DNA from: Harmonia axyridis | Taxonomy: Eukaryota; Arthropoda; Insecta; Coleoptera; Coccinellidae | Length of the DNA stretch: 64,000 nucleotides | Direction: 5' to 3' | Assembly (NCBI RefSeq): GCF_914767665.1 | Contig: NC_059505.1 | Coordinates: 26,409,506-26,473,505 of the forward strand | Shown here: one piece after another, positions 34,388-46,721 of the stretch | Position numbering within the stretch: position 1 is the stretch's first letter | Layout of the letters: each line of letters starts with the position of its first letter | Notes under the pieces: model-generated | Databases searched by the model: none | What the model was told of the DNA's origin: nothing | The model's input: only the letters and a program-made list of their open reading frames with translations | Program-made: the position numbers and the translations under genes

Positions 34388-36446
34388 ACCATTTATCAAA
34401 TGCAAATTTAAATGCATATTTTTTATATTTTATATAAATAATTTATACTTCTTCAATGCATATCTATTCAGAGCTTATTTATCATAATCTTTTAATTTAA
34501 TTAAATTCCATTGCTTTTAACGAAAGGTTCAAATCCTAATTCATAAACCATTGGCTTACTGCTATAAATTAAATTCATGTGGCTTGATAATTATTAGATC
34601 CATTAATTTTGAAGGCTATGAATCGGAGAATTGAATGACAATAAATTGAGCACTCTTTTTGAAAATGAATTAGACATTAATTTGACTTCCTCTAGAGGGA
34701 CATTCTATGGTAATAATTATTAATCGATATTTAACCACTATCCTCATTTTCTACGAATCCAAATATATAGTTATAATATTCAATTACATGTTGATATAAT
34801 TGCTATTCTGTTTCACCAAAGACACAAAGAATTTGATTCTTCGGTTTATTTTAAATTGATTCTACAGGATGTTTTTCCACCAACTTTATATAGAATAGAT
34901 GCTCTGCAATAAATTACAATTTTTTGTTTCTTAATGGTAATCGGCATTTCTGGCAATAACTTCTTCATGATATCGGATTCACAGAACAAGATTTATGTGC
35001 TAAATAATATGTGGCGCCACTAAGATGAAACCAAATATTTTCACTATTGAATCACTTCTTAGGTTCGCAATGTTTCGAAATTTTCCAGAATTTACAAAAA
35101 ATAAATATTTTCTCGCAAATTCATGTTGTTTCAATGATAATCTGCATTCGTTCATTGTTCATTACATTTCAAATACCAAAAATCTAGGTTACGTCACTTG
35201 AAGTCTTTATTAATTCAACGTCATCTAATTCGTCGACGAAGGTATCAATCATAATCATTTATAATGTATAGATGATACACTTAATCATTTTAATAATATG
35301 GACACTAAATTGACTATAATTATAAGCGAATTTAGCCTGTAGCAAATTTGGTCCTGAACAAAAAATAATAACATGGGTTAAAATGACCATTGGAATGTGT
35401 TTTTTTTGGTAGACTAATGACCAGAAATTGATAATCGAATAAATAAATATTATTTATGACGGTGAAAACATTGGAAGAATAATGATGAAAATTAGTACTC
35501 TAATATCAATTCAGGAAAATTACAGAAAATATTTTATCCACATTTGTGATCAATGAGATGATCAACATCAATTTTGTCCATCTTCTGCATTATTTTCATA
35601 TTCCGTTTCAATAATTTCGGATATGACTTAATTCTCCAAATTATATTGTCGTTTCCACTGGTTGGCTTCAATGCAACAATTATTTTCATAACAGTTTCTA
35701 AACAGAATGAAGCAACCGAATAAATATGAAGGTGCTTACTTTCTGTAACAGTATTACAATGAAATACAACGGTTGCAACTTTTTTACCAGTCTTGCTAAA
35801 TGATTGGATTCACTTCACAGCATTGCGTTGTCTTTGGTGAATTATCGGGCATAAAACTAATTTCAATGGTCGCGTAGAAATACTGGAAAACGTTTACGTC
35901 AAGTAAACAACTGAAGTGGTGATGATATAATTGAAAATTTTGAAGAGAATACAAAAAAGATTATTATATAAATTAATTTACTGAAAAAATGTGATCTACC
36001 CCACTAAGAATCTAGGTGTATGGTGGAAATTGTATTTTTTCAAGATATGAATAAAAAATGCAAGAAAGGAATTGGTGTCAAGAGTTTTGAGCGCTCGTCT
36101 ATTCATGCACTTTTTTTGTGGGTTATTACAGAATATAGACAGATTGTGGTTTTTGATGATAAAAGATTATTGGAAATATTGGGTTCAATATTGAATGAAT
36201 TTTGCACGAAATTCAGAACTGTTCAATAATTGTTATTTTATTTCTACACACAAAATATCAATACAATCAAATCTGATGCAGATGATTTTTTCTTGAATTT
36301 TCTCTGATTCTGGTAACGTGATTAACATAAAGTTTTCCATGGACTTTTAAACTATTATTTCACATCTGAATGCTTCCAATCGAATTCGAAGTTTTGCATT
36401 TACAAGGGACACAAAATTCCCAACGGTTATACCTACAGAATAACTA
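34388..36446. other. AT-rich stretch, nothing assigned
   Basis: No terminal repeats or RNA genes were recognised. A 69-codon plus-strand ORF at 36020-36229 begins MVEIVFFQDMNKKCKKG and has no recognised domain. 34525-34536 matches a Pol III B box (GGTTCAAATCC) but has no A box upstream. Confidence 0.4.
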
Positions 36447-37968
36447 CACTGCGCAAAAAAATTAACGCACATTATGGAAATCTCAAATTTATTCTACAAC
36501 TGAAGGTGTTCTCAAAGATAATTACTTTTATCAGAATTATGCATGCCTATGTTATCCACTTTCAACGTTTTTCTTCAATACAGATGTTTTTTACCAGCAG
36601 GAATAAAGAAAGATGGGATTATCAGATTTTCAATGTATTGGCTCCATTCTGAAATCAGTTGTTCTCGATCAATTCTAGTGATCAATAGTTTTTCTTTCGT
36701 TTGATTATCTACTCTCGATCGCTATGCAACGCGAAACACGCAATTTGACCCAAGAGGAATGTGCCCAAGCGGTAGTTTTGCGAGAAGAAGGGTGGACATA
36801 CACAAATATTGCAGAAAGGTTTGGAGTTTCCCATACAAGTGTGTCCAGAATGTTGCAGCAATTCAAGGAGACAGGTATGAATGTCCGAAGACCAGGACAG
36901 GGTAGACCACGGGTAACAACTGCCATTCAAGAACGTTACTTGAGAGTTTCTTCGTTGAGACAACGGTTTGCAACCGCTCGCCTCCTTCAAAATCAGCTTG
37001 AGCAAACTCATGGGGTGCAAATTAGCACTCAGACAATAAGAAATCGCCTCAGAGAATATGATTTAAGGCCTCGTGTCGCGGCAAGAGGCCCAGCTCTTAC
37101 CCCAGCCCATCGAAGGGCGCGTTTGGATTTTGCGAGCATATCCATTGGGAAGAGGCTGATTGGGAAAGAGTTCTCTTCACAGATGAGTCTAGATTCTGTA
37201 TCTACCATTGTGATCGACGTTCCCTTGTATACAGACGTCCACATGAAAGATATGCTCAGTGCAATTTCCTGAATACTATTGGTTTTGGGGGAGGATCAAT
37301 TATGATATGGGGTGGAATATCTTTGACTGCTCGCACAGACCTAGTGGCCGTTGATAATGGAGCTATGAATGCTGATAGGTATATAAGGAACATTCTTGAA
37401 GAGCATGTAGTGCCATTTGCCCCATACATTGGTGAAAATTTCATTTTTATGGACGATAATGCCAGACCTCCTCGTGCGCGCATCGTTCAAGAGTACCTTG
37501 AAGAGGTTGAAGTCTCTCGAATGGAATGGCCAGCAAGAAGTCCAGATCTCAATCCGATTGAGCAGGTTTGGGACAACCTCAATAGAAGGCTGAGAAGTTC
37601 AGAAAATCATCCAGCTACTCTTAAGACTTAGGAATTCAACTCAGAGAAATCTGGGAAGGATTAGATCAGAACATTTTGAGATCACTCATTTTGGGTATGA
37701 AACGTCGTTGCCGAGCTGTAATTAACGCAAGGGGTGGAAATACCAAGTATTAAATCACTTATCAGCATTCCAGTATTTTGAAAATTGTTTATTTCTCTTC
37801 TTTCACATGAGATTCGGTGAAATCCTGAATTTTTCTTCCATTTAATGTGTCTTGTTTCGTTCAAAACCTTCCCGAGAGAACATAAAAAATAAGTTATAAA
37901 GTCAATGTAGAGTTAACTTTCATTGAAATTGAGATTTTCAGAATGTGCGTTAATTTTTTTGCGCAGTG
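36447..37968 (+). mobile_element. Full-length Tc1 transposon, copy B (1522 bp)
   Basis: It begins CACTGCGCAAAAAAATTA after TA (36445-36446) and ends with its inverse before TA (37969-37970). Terminal inverted repeats are about 40 bp, diverging after 'gcacatta/c tg'. Length, TA duplication and single transposase gene are typical of Tc1. It is highly similar to copy C (53477-55000) and to the 5' part of copy A. Confidence 0.95.
36724..37753 (+). pseudogene. Tc1 DD34E transposase, copy B, two frameshifts
   Basis: The ORF starts at ATG 36724 (MQRETRNLTQEECAQ). Two helix-turn-helix regions (GWTYTNIAERFGVSHTSVSR; then RYLRVSSLRQRF … STQTIRNRLREYDL) flank a GQGRPRV hook. A 4-bp deletion near 37134 (compared with copy C) shifts frame just before the first catalytic Asp block WERVLFTDES. 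The second Asp lies in FMDDNARP and Glu in SPDLNPIEQVWD, 34 residues apart, as in Tc1-type DD34E enzymes. A single-base deletion near 37624 shifts frame again in the C-terminus, which would end INARGGNTKY at 37753. FMDDNARP is followed by P where copy C has H. The enzyme would cut the transposon ends at TA sites in the nucleus, but this copy cannot make it. Confidence 0.93.
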
Positions 37969-37970
37969 TA

Positions 37971-39500
37971 GTTTAGCCATCAAGATCAACGTGGCACTCT
38001 AGATCCGGACCTAACTTTTCATTACGAGATGTGTCACACTGTGATATGAGTTCAAATAAAAAATCGATTAACATAGATCTTACATCTTTAAATTCGGTAA
38101 TAGAAATGAGGAACATAAAATAACAAATATATGAAAAAGAATTATTTAAGTGACATTAATTTATAAGTGAAGATGAAGAAAATAGATATTTCTATCATCA
38201 TATTATTAGGTTCACTACAAATTTCTTTTTCAAGAGATATTTATATTTTCAATTAAATGTTTTACGTTAAATATTCATAATATTTTTTGTTGTCTACTTG
38301 GACCGTTCTTCGTTCGAAAGTTATTTGTTGTCACATATATCTCCAAAAGGAGAAATATAACAGCTATTGACTCCTGAGAATCGATTCAATACGTTTTACA
38401 TAATTCTAAACATTCGCCACACAAATCTCCATACGTTTCCCTGACTTCCTCAAGTGACAAAATTTATGTTTGCACATAGCATTACCATAAAACAGATTGG
38501 TACCTGTATTTAACACTCGTAAATTTCAAGTATACGTTTTCGTCCAACGGTTTACAAAGTTCTCGAACAATATGAATTTTGTATATGGTCATTTGTCACG
38601 AGACGTATTAAAATAACAAAATATAGCGTTCAAGGCGAGGATACCAGAAAAATTGTATTGGAAGGAACCGGTATGATTTCTAAATTATTCGTAGCAAAAT
38701 GACGATATTCAGTCGCTCAGCGTGTATGAATTCTGAATTCGACCTTGGAGATGTTTAAAACCTTAAAACGCGAGAGTTGTGAAAGATAATGATCTGTACC
38801 TCAAGGCTCTTTGTTTTGGAATATGTTGAGGAATGGAATTAAGTTTATTATACCCATTTTTCAACACCGCTTGAAATCATAAGGACGATTGTTTTTATGA
38901 TAAATAGTTCTAGTTCTTGAAATTCCAAATGGTTCGTTAATTTCACCGAGTCCAGTTTTTTATTCCACTGAATATATTAAGAGGAATATTTTAATATTTC
39001 TCTAATAAAAGTTTCAAACATAATATGAATAATAATTCAATAATTCATAAAACAAAGCAAAACATTAAGAAAATGACTTTCTGTACAATACTTATGTTCA
39101 CATAGAAAGGATAGTCTTCTTCTTCTACAAATATATGCACAGCATATTGACTGGAACTCCCTTCAAGGATACAATAAAATCCTAATTCTGAAACAGGAGG
39201 GAGAAAAACTCAATGAATAATTTTATGGTTGATTGCCTCATTTATTTGACGGAATTTGATTTTTAAATTGCTGTGAAAATACTATACAACTTCGCTTTTT
39301 TATTCTACAAATACAGTCATACCATGACTTTTTTTGATGAATATAATTTCTGATTATAACATGCAGAAAACGTGACTCTTTTACTCTTTGTAAAAATAAT
39401 AATGCAAAAGGAAGTTAAGTACTGATAATTCAATGTTTCTTCGATCTTTTAGAAGATTTCACTTTCAATAGGCAAAGGCTCAAGTTTCTTTTCATAATTT
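37971..39500. other. AT-rich stretch, nothing assigned
   Basis: No ORF, terminal repeat or RNA gene is supported between the Tc1 copy and the hydrophobic ORFs that follow. Confidence 0.45.
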
Positions 39501-40500
39501 TTTCAATATCGTATTGGTCAACAAATACCTATATGTGCTTCACCTTATCAATATTCTACATGAGTTAAATTTTGTCTTCATTGAACATAATTTCTTTGGG
39601 TTTTTTGTTCTGATCTGGACTATGTATTTTCCTTCTATCCCTATCCTACTCCTGATATTGTATTCGTATATATGTGCCTTTATTAGTTTTTATTTACTCT
39701 CCGAGTAAATGAATTTTGATATATGAAATGTAATAATTTATCTTTTTAAATTTGAAGCAATGTTTTCGCTTTTATCCTTTATTGAGTTAATAAAATAACA
39801 CATATTTGACTTTCCATGTAATTTGATGCTTTTAAAACACTCTAGTAATAATACTTGCTGAATTTTGTTGAATTGATTCTTTATGATCATTGTTCAATGC
39901 TGTGTTTTATGCTTTTCGGCTTTCAGCTGAAATTCTCTTATACCATAGCTATATTGACTATTCTGTGTATACCTACGTATACCTACTGTTTTAAGCTGAC
40001 AATTTGTGGCAATATGGGTGATTTGAGTGAAACGTATGGTATCTATTATCTGTATTTATTGGTTTGCGGTAAATCGATGAATTCAGCATCATCATTACAC
40101 CATGAAACTTTTTGAAATTCAACATAAATGATACATAAATTATAATGTGAGGAATACGATAGTGAAAACTGTATTGTTTGAAAACTTCGAGAATCTAGTG
40201 TTTCTTTAAGTTAAAATACTGATGACATTTTTGTTTCAAGGATACCTACTTTTTGATCAGCGTTTTCCTCATGCCAAGATAATATGAAATGACGTTTTCT
40301 GCAGGCAGTAGTAAAACCTTTCGGAATTACCAGTTTAATTTGGATTCCAAGAATGCTGAGAACACGTTCACATATCTCTTTAATTTCACATTCTCTAGTT
40401 TTATTGATGAATGTTGTAAATTCTTCACCTTGTTCATAAATGCGCAGACAAAGTATATTCTTATATAACACACAACTAATCCAAATCAATACAAACAGAA
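39501..40500. other. Hydrophobic short ORFs, unassigned
   Basis: Plus-strand ORFs at 39514-39708 and 39855-40115 encode mostly hydrophobic residues, as AT-rich DNA often does. A minus-strand ORF at 40211-40489 reads more like a soluble protein (…LRIYEQGEEFTTFINKTRECEIKEICERV…), and a GTAATT donor-like site follows IQIKL. I recognise no family. A remnant of a host gene cannot be excluded. Confidence 0.15.
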
Positions 40501-41596
40501 GAGTGGTTGATTATTACATTCTGGTTGAAGATTTTTCGACTTTGAAAAGATGCTAATCTTCAATTTGATGATTCGATATCGAATTAGTTTTGATATTCAT
40601 GAATATATTTCCGCAATAATTTCACTAATCGTATGCACTATTAAACACTATAAGTTGAAACCACGATTAGATTGTGATAAGCATAAACCACGAATGTCAA
40701 CACGTTTTATAACAATTTATTCTAACACTTCTAACGCAATATTTTACTGATTTTGACATGTTGGTGATTCATTTGAGATATGACCATTGACTGCGTCCAT
40801 AACTTCAGAAAGTTGAGAATATTCTGTGAATCTAACGGTATATTTTTTTGAACCCTGTCAGAGAAAAATATTCAAGGTCACTGGTTGCAGTTCTGTAAGA
40901 CTTCCCTACCCAGAAACGCCTCGTCTGGACAGGACTATCAATATTATATTTCCTGGGCTTCAGTTACTTGCGATTGGACCTCAGCCTGTTTCATACTTAT
41001 TGATATGTATAGATTGTAACAACCGCTCGAATCACAATAGGTCATCAAAATTCACGTTATACACATCAAGTATAAATCAATTTATTTATTGTAGACTGAT
41101 GGCAATAACGACTCCAATGATTTATATTGAAAATAGTCAATAGGTTTCTTAGAAATGGCATATGCAATCATATTTTATTGACTGTTGCAACGCGATTCAA
41201 AGAAACGATAGCTCGAGAACTATAGAACTCACGTCTTTCATATTATAACACTATAAAATAAGAACATCGAAATTTTCTGCATTTGTGGTTCCACATCTGA
41301 TTGATTACTTCCACAGGTGAAACTGTTTGAATGAAGAACATATTAACAATAATTCATTGATTTTGTATCAGAATTGTATGTGCAATCAACTTCAAGGAAT
41401 TATTTTATTTTTAGAATAATTTCCCAGATTAAATATTGATCTTTCAATGGTTCATATGAAATATCTCGATAAATTTTTTGAAGAATACGACTGCTTTGTT
41501 TTATGTATTCAGTTCTTCCTGAATTCATTTTAAATCATGATAATAGTTATATTATCTATATATCTACCAAGTTTCTGTTGAAATATTTTGATATAC
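40501..41596. other. AT-rich stretch, nothing assigned
   Basis: The 105-codon ORF at 40826-41143 contains a short, less AT-rich section (40890-41045) but no recognisable domain. Confidence 0.35.
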
Positions 41597-41803
41597 TTAG
41601 TATCCTCTTCTGTAGTACCAAATGCGTTGAGTATAGTGGGATGATGCGTTATCGTAGAATAAAATCCATGAGTTTTCTTCACACAAATCTGGTGTATTCT
41701 GACACATTTGTTCTCTTATGTACAACATAAGGGACAGATAATATTCTGTAATCACTTTATAACCTTCTGGCCAGAATGTCAAGAGTGTAGGATACATCGA
41801 CAA
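41597..41803 (-). pseudogene. mariner-like transposase fragment
   Basis: The minus-strand ORF reads FWPEGYKVITEYYLSLMLYIRE…TPDLCEENSWILFYDNASSH. This follows the mariner pattern 'PxGxxVnxeYYLxvlxxLRE…rPxLxxxNSWxLhHDNAPxH', covering the second catalytic Asp (YDNASSH, with normal HDNAPSH altered). Only about 65 residues remain, and there is no DNA-binding domain, final catalytic residue or terminal repeat. It is a different lineage from the 63-kb fragment, judging by its NSW motif. Confidence 0.65.
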
Positions 41804-43100
41804 TCGGGAAAAGCTACCACGTGTTTTTAATGAATTACATTAAGCTTCATGTGGAATGTGAGTGTTAGGGATAGTTCTTATAAGAATAACGAATTTTGTC
41901 AGAGCTTTTGAAAGCATTTCTTAAATAATAAATTCACAGTAACTTATTTTTGATAAAACGTATATATGCCTACATAATATACCTGGTATTTTTTTATTAG
42001 TTGCTTCATTTCATGTTGAAAAATCTGTACTGAAACTGTGAAGTGAAAATCAACGAGCTCTAAAAAGGGTGTTAACTCATAAGACTCAAATTTGCAAGTT
42101 TCATCAAAAGAAACGAAATGTTTCATAAAATTTAAATCAAACGACGTAAGTTATCAGATTTGTCACTTTAGGTGTGTTTATTTGTGTGTCATGTCTGAAT
42201 ATTTCCTTGTGTACACTACATGTGATTTGTGAAATATACTCACAATCCTTTCTGCTCATTTTTGTGATACTTATTAAGCTACATTTTAGGATTTTTTGAA
42301 GACTATGTATGGGTGTATGTAATTATTTTCATTAGCAAGTATCTTAAATGACTGAAGTTGATCAAATACAGGTCTTATCGTGATTCCCAATTAAATTGTG
42401 TTATATCTAATGTTTCTTTCAGAATGGTAACCTTTCAGTACATTACATTTCAATCATTTCATCATATATCTGATTATCATTAGCTCAAAGATTAACGCAT
42501 CATAAAGCAGTATCTTTTTTATCTCTTCCATTGAACTTGTTATCAACACTTATGGTTGCTGCCAATAATCCATTCACTTCATTATTTTCTAATCATTAAC
42601 TTGGGTCTGGACCATCTGGAGATAATACCGTTGACAAAATCCAAACCATTATTCAAGATAAATCCTCTGTTTACTTCATTATTTTCCACCAATTTCTGAT
42701 TCCTTTCGTTTAGTCGTGAGTTCGTGAATTCTGTATATCATCAAATCTTCTCTGTGAGAAATTGAACTGTTTTAAATCCTAGGAATTGTCATGGCCAGAA
42801 GAAAAATACTTACCTATATTCTTCATTAATCTTCAAAGATAACCTACAAATGGAAACAATAAAAACGATTGGTGAGATGCAAATGAAAACAATGGTGTGA
42901 TGAAAAGTATTTTATTGTTCCGAATGATATGTTTACAATTGCTCCCTGAATGGAATGAAAAAGAAATGATCAGAACGGAGTATGTTCCAGGAATAGCGAT
43001 ATGGTTAGGTAATCACAAAAGCCGGCTTTCCGATATAGTAGCCAGTAAACAGCAACAAATCCAGTGTACAAACAGTTGAATCAATGAAAGTCAACGAGGT
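41804..43100. other. AT-rich stretch, nothing assigned
   Basis: No coding sequence or repeat was recognised. Short ORFs at 41944-42126 and 42897-43079 are incidental. Confidence 0.45.
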
Positions 43101-43119
43101 ATTCGCGGTGACACAAGAT

Positions 43120-43620
43120 ATGGGTTGAGGCAGCCGCGAATAGATTAGGAAAACGCATTACAACACGCATCCAAGAGACACATGACCGAGATGACAACCT
43201 AACGAGAACAGCGACCTACTGAATAGAAAGTTACTTACAGTTGTGGAAAAGTGAACCATTAATCCATTTCGAGGTAAAAACCGATCATTTCATCCACCCA
43301 CACTCGATCGAACACCGTCTGTGTGCCCCTGAAGAGCACCTTAAAGGTACGTGTAAATAAACGAGGGGGTTAAACGGTTGAAATATGACTAAACGAACGC
43401 AAGGCTCGCGACCGTGCACGATCGTGACGAAAGACAGACTGTCGACTATCTTCGTGCGCAATCTCGCCGTCACAACGTTGTAGCAATGGTTGCCGGGCTT
43501 GCGCGTACGCTGGGTTCGTACGCACGCTATGCCTCCTCAACTATGATCGAGCGGTGTCGGCGTTTCTGCTTGCTTTTTGTTCGGAGTTCGGAGATATTCT
43601 CGATCTCGAAAGGGTGACTT
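43120..43620 (-). promoter_or_regulatory. CpG-dense island with a consensus splice donor
   Basis: This is the most CpG-rich part of the window (for example cgcgaccgtgcacgatcgtgacg and gcgcgtacgctgggttcgtacgcacgc). On the minus strand CACAACT|GTAAGTAA gives a perfect donor with GT at 43238-43237. A promoter plus non-coding first exon of a host gene, transcribed leftwards, would look like this. No TATA box or coding start is clear, and the short ORFs here do not look like conserved protein. A GC-rich transposon remnant is the alternative. Confidence 0.25.
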
Positions 43621-44333
43621 CGTTTAATTGATGCGTGGGTGATTGTTTAGGGTAACAGAAGGTGCGCACGCAGTGACTGGATTGATTTCACGTTTCAGTC
43701 ACACATGGATGTCCGACGGAGTGTTCTGAATCCACTGGGGAGTTATTACTGTAATTGCAATCCGAAAAAAAAACATTGAGTTTTATTGAATGGGCCTGAG
43801 TTTGGAGTATTCGAGCATTCCGCATCCCTTCAATTTCTAGGGAGCGAGGATGAGCGTGCAGGGCCCACTTTAGATTTTGCCGTATCCGCAAATTTTAGTT
43901 TGCCGAATTCCTAGAAGAATGCATGGAACATTTTTTTGAATTTCAACGAATGTCACGTGATTTTTATAACAAATTAACTAGTGTTGAGCGTGGGCGTATT
44001 CGAATTCAAAATAATGGTTCATCCGCTTATCCGAATTGTTTTACTCAATCTTAAGAAAAACAAAATGTTTAAGCGTTTTATAAAGTCGAAACTCAGCAGA
44101 AGATCCTGAAACCGAAGGGGCTCTCTAGAGGTGCGGCGAATATTGGAGGGCAGCATTTTCTACTTTTTCCAACGAATTTGAATTCCAAGAAGAATATATT
44201 TAACAACTTTTTCATTGAATTAACTTGTGTTGGACGTAGGGGCATTCGAATTTAATGAAATAATGTTTCATCTCTATAATCCGATAGTTTTCTTCAATCA
44301 AGGGGCTTCAAGGGTTTCATATAGGGTGAGTGC

Positions 44334-45229
44334 AACGCACCAAACGCCAGGTGCGTATTAAACACGTGAAAATAAATTTAAAAACCCATATGTTCTTATG
44401 AGATTCTTATTTGTTTTCGAAATATAGCGTAATTACAAACAAAATTTCCTACATTAACAAGTTTTAATTATAGCGCCGGCCGTTTTAATAAATGTTCAAA
44501 AATACCGCCATTAATCTCTAAACACATTCTGTTTTGTTACAAAGGGCTCTTTTTGTTTTTTTAAGTGATTCATGTCTTTCTTTGACAAACAAAAACAAAC
44601 ATTTCTAATGCATATTCTAAATTTGAAAAGAAGATGTCTGGCATTTTATAAGACTTGAATCGTACAAACTCGATAATAAACGCGACAATACAGGTCAGAA
44701 CAATAAATCGGACATAACAATCGGTTCCTCAGCATTTGAGATAAGAGCAGTAAACTTTTCAAAATAATTCAATTACGCTATAATTTGAAAAAAAAAAGCG
44801 AATCGAATAAGAACATATTAGTTTTTCAAAATTATTTTCAGTTATAATATCACAAGAGCAAAGATAATATTCGATTATACACCGATTCACGATACGTAGT
44901 TCGCGAATCTTCACGAGAGCGCAGCCCGAGTGGTGTTTCGCGAACTACGTTGAGTGAGGAGGTTCGTATAATCAAAAAATAAAGTCTATGCTCGAGTTGG
45001 CATTCGTTACAATTATATAACGAATAATTTGAATATCATTAACCAACGTCCAAGTATGTTACTATGGAAATTATCACAATATGGCAGGAGGCGAAACACC
45101 AACACCACTTATCAATAGGCCGTAGCTATGGGAAACTCACGGATTTTATTGGTTCATCAGAACATGAGTTCTATAATCACGTGTATAATACTCACCTCGA
45201 GTTTGGTGCGCCCCTCCCGACTCACCGTG
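44334..45229. mobile_element. ~896-bp MITE inserted in the tandem array, TATA target duplication
   Basis: The left end GGGTGAGTGCAACGCACCAA and the reverse complement of the right end CACGGTGAGTCGGGAGGGGC share GGTGAGT and a following GC(G)CACCAAAC block, then '(g)aggtg(c/a)gtatta…acacgtg'. TATA lies on both sides (44330-44333, 45230-45233). The neighbouring array unit has 'gttttataaagtcgaaac' where this one has the insertion, which gives the empty site. The left terminal CA appears lost. Non-coding. Confidence 0.65.
44870..44987. repeat. Internal hairpin of the MITE
   Basis: ACGTAGTTCGCGA (about 44896-44908) and TCGCGAACTACGT (about 44938-44950) are perfect inverted repeats. Weaker pairing continues outward ('gattatac…' against 'gtataatc'). 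The loop contains the CpG-rich 'cgagagcgcagcccgag'. It may be a smaller MITE nested in the larger one. Confidence 0.6.
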
Positions 45230-45502
45230 TATAGTCGAAACAGCAGAAAAACCTGAAACTGCAAGGCCTTCTCTAGATGGGCGGCAAATATTAAAGGATG
45301 AAATTTTCTACTTTTTCCGAGAAATCTGGAGTCCTACAAGGAAATTCTCTCATCTTAAATATTCTTGCATCAAGAATGTCTGCAACATCTACTTGTTTAT
45401 TGTTTTACCTAGGATTGGGCGTGGGCGCTTTCAAATTAAATATTATAGTTCATCCGCATCATTCGATTATTTTATTTAATCTTAAAGAAGAAAACGGAAT
45501 GT

Positions 45503-45562
45503 TCAAGCGTTTTTTATAAAACGCTTGATTGCTGATTGTCGACTTTATAGTCGACAATCAGC
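45503..45562. repeat. Two adjacent hairpins, each with a TTAT loop
   Basis: TCAAGCGTTTT-TTAT-AAAACGCTTGA (45503-45528) is followed two bases later by GCTGATTGTCGACT-TTAT-AGTCGACAATCAGC (45531-45562). The corresponding part of the first array unit (about 44069-44100) is the simple 'aagcgttttataaagtcg…ctcagcag', so the hairpins arose in this unit from its own sequence. Confidence 0.85.
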
Positions 45563-45600
45563 AAAATCTGAAACCTGAATTGAATCCATATACCCAGTGC

Positions 45601-46713
45601 ATCATTCGTTAGAATTCAGTAATGCACGTGTATAGTGAATGCCCTTTAAATTTTTGATGCTTCAATTATAACATTTATTTTATTATTACATATATTCTAT
45701 AATTTAAATTCATTTATGTTCTTCCTTTCAGCTTTTCATTGAAGGAATAACAAACTTTTCTTTCCCTTGAAGACTTTTTATAAAAAGCGTTGAGTTGTCC
45801 CACACTTAATCTCTGAATATATTTCACCAGTTACAAATCACCCTCTCCCGCTTTCGCTCAGAACAAAACCCCAAACTTGCAAGGATGCAATTTTGTCTTG
45901 TAATTTTTGCCGGGGCGTCAGAAACGCTAGAGCGGGCCCTGGAGCCTGCTTCATAGGAATACGGAAACCACTCGTGTAACTAGTGAAATGGGAGGAACAA
46001 ATTAAAAATCTGCAATACAGCGAGCTCCCACACTTTGATTTGATGATTCAATTGGCTCTGAAGCCCAGCAGTCTGATAACCCTTGTCTACAGTTACATTT
46101 TTTTGCTACAATTTCAAACATTCCTATTTGAAAATTTGATTTTATGATTTTGGAACGTAGTTTTGCAGTAAATGACCCATGATATAGTCAATTGGTCTAT
46201 TGACCAATGCATGTTAACCATCTAGGTTTTTAATATACTTGACAGTTGGTAATCTATATCTCAAACCAAATAAAAATATAAAGAACTTCGTGTAACAAGG
46301 CGATATACAGGAAGATTGATTGAAATGAAATAAAAAAAGATTATTTATAATTAGTCCACCCGTCTCACTCTGTTGTTAAAGGGCTTTTATACAGGCATAA
46401 AGTTTGCACAGAAATTTGCACAAGATTTTGGGGACACTGCCTACTGCCTGTTACGACATGTACCTTCTGTTCAATGAAACGCTCACAAACTTATATAAAA
46501 ATTTATTTAAGAAGCCAGGAAAGATTGTATTGTATTCAATATCAATTCACCGCAGAATTGACACCTACACCGAGGAGGCAATTGATTTGTTGGCTACGTA
46601 GAAAGCTAGAAAACTGAATTTAATTTTGTAATGAGGTGTACATATATTTTTGTGGTGGCTTTTCAATTTTGACATATGGAATAGATTATTAGCATCCGAA
46701 TTTTTTTTTCTGC
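45601..46713. other. Unassigned stretch
   Basis: No transposon termini or coding signature was recognised. ORF 46404-46601 shows no motif. Confidence 0.4.
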
Positions 46714-46721
46714 CTACGGCC

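Larger units (their letters stand above)
43960..45600. repeat. Imperfect tandem array, ~240-280-bp units, interrupted by a MITE
   Basis: The block 'g(a/g)gcgtgggcg(t/c)tttc(g/a)aatt…ggttcatccgc' recurs at about 43986, 44233 (diverged) and 45417. The block 'cagcagaa…cctgaaac…gg(c/g)cttctctaga…gcggc(g/a)aatatt…ttttctactttttcc' recurs at about 44093 and 45240. Subtracting the MITE (44334-45229) gives unit lengths of 240-280 bp. Non-coding. Confidence 0.7.

Noticed and set aside
34525..34536. Pol III B-box match GGTTCAAATCC
   Set aside because: No A box or pairing stems are found at the right distance. An 11-bp match is expected by chance in 64 kb.
39514..40115. Hydrophobic ORFs considered as an olfactory or gustatory receptor
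   Set aside because: Hydrophobic ORFs are common in AT-rich DNA. No conserved receptor motif could be aligned with confidence and stops separate the pieces.
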